The notes under the pieces were generated by a model. The model ran no database searches. It worked only from the letters and a program-made list of their open reading frames with translations, and had not been told where the DNA came from. The translations under genes and the position numbers were made by a program. Shown here one piece after another: positions 38,516 to 40,071 of a stretch of 40,071 nt of DNA (its first letter is position 1; each line of letters begins with the position of its first letter). The DNA comes from an uncultured bacterium. GTDB taxonomy: Bacteria; Patescibacteriota; Minisyncoccia; Phycocordibacterales; UBA9973. Location: NCBI GenBank assembly GCA_903929735.1, contig CAIYVW010000019.1, forward strand, positions 1 through 40,071. The letters run 5' to 3'.

Positions 38516-38564
38516 TTATAATTAATTAACCATAAAGCTAAGGCAAGTCCCTAGCAAAATAAAT

Positions 38565-39263
38565 ATGAATACACAAAACGGTATTATAGAAGAAATGTTT
38601 AAAAATGGTACTCATTACGGGTACTCAAAAAGTCGTCGTCATCCTACAACTACTCCTTACGTCTTTGCGACTAAGAATGGAGTTGACATTATAAACATAG
38701 AAAAGACTCATGAACTTTTTGAGAAGGCAATGGAAAAAATTACAAATCTTGCTCAAGCTGGTAAAACAATATTATTTGTTGGAACCAAAGCTGAAGCTCG
38801 TCAACAAATAATCGAAACAGCTCTTTCTTTAAACATGCCTTATGTTTCTGAACGTTGGGTAGGAGGTTCACTTACAAATTTCCCAGAAATTAAAAAGCGT
38901 ATAACTAAACTTTTAGATTTACGTGACCAAAAAGAAAAAGGTGGACTTGAAAAATATACAAAAAAAGAAAGACTTCTAATAGACAGAGAAATGGAAGATA
39001 TGACTAAAAATTTCCAAGGTTTAACCGGTATATCACGTACTCCAGATGCAGTTTTCGTTGTTGATCCAAAGAAAGAACATATAGCAGTTACAGAAGCTCA
39101 TAAAATGAAATTGCCTGTTATTGCTCTTATGAATACTGACTGTAATTTAAAACATGCTCAATTCCCTATTATTGCAAATGATGCTTCAATTTCAAGTATA
39201 ACTTTCTTTTTATCTCAAATAAAAAGTGCTTACAATAAGGGTATTACTGCCGAGAAGAAGTAG
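38565..39263 (+). CDS. rpsB: 30S ribosomal protein S2
   Basis: NGTHYGYSKSRRHPTTTPYVFATKNGVDIINIEKT, FVGTKAEARQ, YVSERWVGGSLTNF, PDAVFVVDPKKEHIAVTEAHKMKLPVIALMNTDC. Confidence 0.97.
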   Translation: MNTQNGIIEEMFKNGTHYGYSKSRRHPTTTPYVFATKNGVDIINIEKTHELFEKAMEKITNLAQAGKTILFVGTKAEARQQIIETALSLNMPYVSERWVGGSLTNFPEIKKRITKLLDLRDQKEKGGLEKYTKKERLLIDREMEDMTKNFQGLTGISRTPDAVFVVDPKKEHIAVTEAHKMKLPVIALMNTDCNLKHAQFPIIANDASISSITFFLSQIKSAYNKGITAEKK

Positions 39264-39305
39264 TTAAATATTATTTATTAAGGTCAATTTGACCACCAAT
39301 CTATA

Positions 39306-40071
39306 ATGAATATGTCTATAAAAATAACAGCTGAATTAGTTAAAGAATTAAGAGATAGTACAGGAGTTTCTGTAATGCAATGTAAAAATGCGTTAGAAGA
39401 GGCAGAGGGCGACATGGAAAAAGCTCTTATAATTTTGAAAAAGAAATCAAGTAGTATAGCAATGAAAAAGGCAGACCGTGTAGCTCATGATGGAGTTATT
39501 GTTATAATAGAAGAACCTGGTAAATCTCTACTTCTTACTCTTCATTCAGAAACAGACTTTGTAGCTAAAAATAGCGACTTTGTATCACTAGCAAATGAAT
39601 TAGCAACTCTTGCTTGGAAAGAAGGTATAGAAAGTATGAAGGCTAAATCTCTTGATATCATTAACCCAATAGTACAAAAAGTTGGAGAAAAAATTGAACT
39701 AGGAAAGGTCCAAATAGTAAATGGATCAATATTAGGAAGTTATGTTCATGGAGGAAAAAGTGCAGTTATAGTATCACTTACTGGTGGAAGTACTGAACTA
39801 GCTCGTGATATAGCTATGCACATCGCAGCTATGAAGCCAGCATTTATAGAAGCAAAAGACATAACAGAAGATGATAAATCAAAGGTAATAGAAGTATTCG
39901 AGAAAGAAGTTGCAGCCTCTGATAAACCAGAAGAAATAAAAATGAACGAAAAAATTAAACAGCATCTAATTAAATTCAATCAATCAAAAGGTTGGAAAAT
40001 TACAGATAAAGATTTAATAGATACTATTAGAGATGCAGATATAATTTATGAAGAAGATTGTGGTAATAGCA
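39306..40071 (+). CDS. tsf: Elongation factor Ts, 3' end truncated by window edge
   Basis: Own translation: MNMSIKITAELVKELRDSTGVSVMQCKNALEEAEGDMEKALIILKKK...LTLHSETDFVAKNSDFVSLANELA...; not in ORF track because no stop in window. Confidence 0.95.
   Translation, partial: MNMSIKITAELVKELRDSTGVSVMQCKNALEEAEGDMEKALIILKKKSSSIAMKKADRVAHDGVIVIIEEPGKSLLLTLHSETDFVAKNSDFVSLANELATLAWKEGIESMKAKSLDIINPIVQKVGEKIELGKVQIVNGSILGSYVHGGKSAVIVSLTGGSTELARDIAMHIAAMKPAFIEAKDITEDDKSKVIEVFEKEVAASDKPEEIKMNEKIKQHLIKFNQSKGWKITDKDLIDTIRDADIIYEEDCGNS

Noticed and set aside
39746-39979. Minus-strand ORF 39746-39979
   Set aside because: Antisense to tsf, which is clearly coding on the plus strand.
1-40071. CRISPR arrays, rRNA genes, transposases, prophage genes
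   Set aside because: Looked for and not seen in this window.

Overview
This is a 40 kb AT-rich bacterial chromosome segment. Its gene content and style (small genes, a MurA with an N-terminal HTH, short UvrC, VirD4/HerA-like ATPases, lamin-tail/PKD surface protein) suggest a Patescibacteria/CPR-like genome, but this assignment is inference. Recognisable genes include DUF4105 (partial), DUF2339, mgtA, tspO, miaA, rpmG, alr, murB, HTH-murA, two VirD4-like ATPases, cutA, an NRAMP transporter, engB, TMEM175/DUF1211, gpsA, ddl, uvrC, uvrA, uvrB, tgt, mreC, mreB, proS, rpsB and tsf (partial), plus four tRNAs. The main discovery is a set of in-frame palindromic inserts inside housekeeping genes: two in uvrB, two in uvrC, one in tgt and one in miaA. 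A 28-bp sequence is identical between the uvrB and tgt copies and is read in the same frame (peptide LFERSRDLG). This resembles Rickettsia palindromic elements but in a different lineage. Other notable signals are: (i) an XRE-HTH-MurA fusion divergent from murB with a perfect 20-bp palindrome between them; (ii) a head-to-head junction of two truncated genes (histidine kinase and LytR_C fragment) near 3.41 kb; (iii) near absence of TGA stops together with one in-frame TGA in a membrane protein; (iv) a 60-bp perfect palindrome downstream of the TMEM175 gene; (v) a palindrome that encodes both C-termini of a convergent gene pair; (vi) a candidate structured leader upstream of rpsB.
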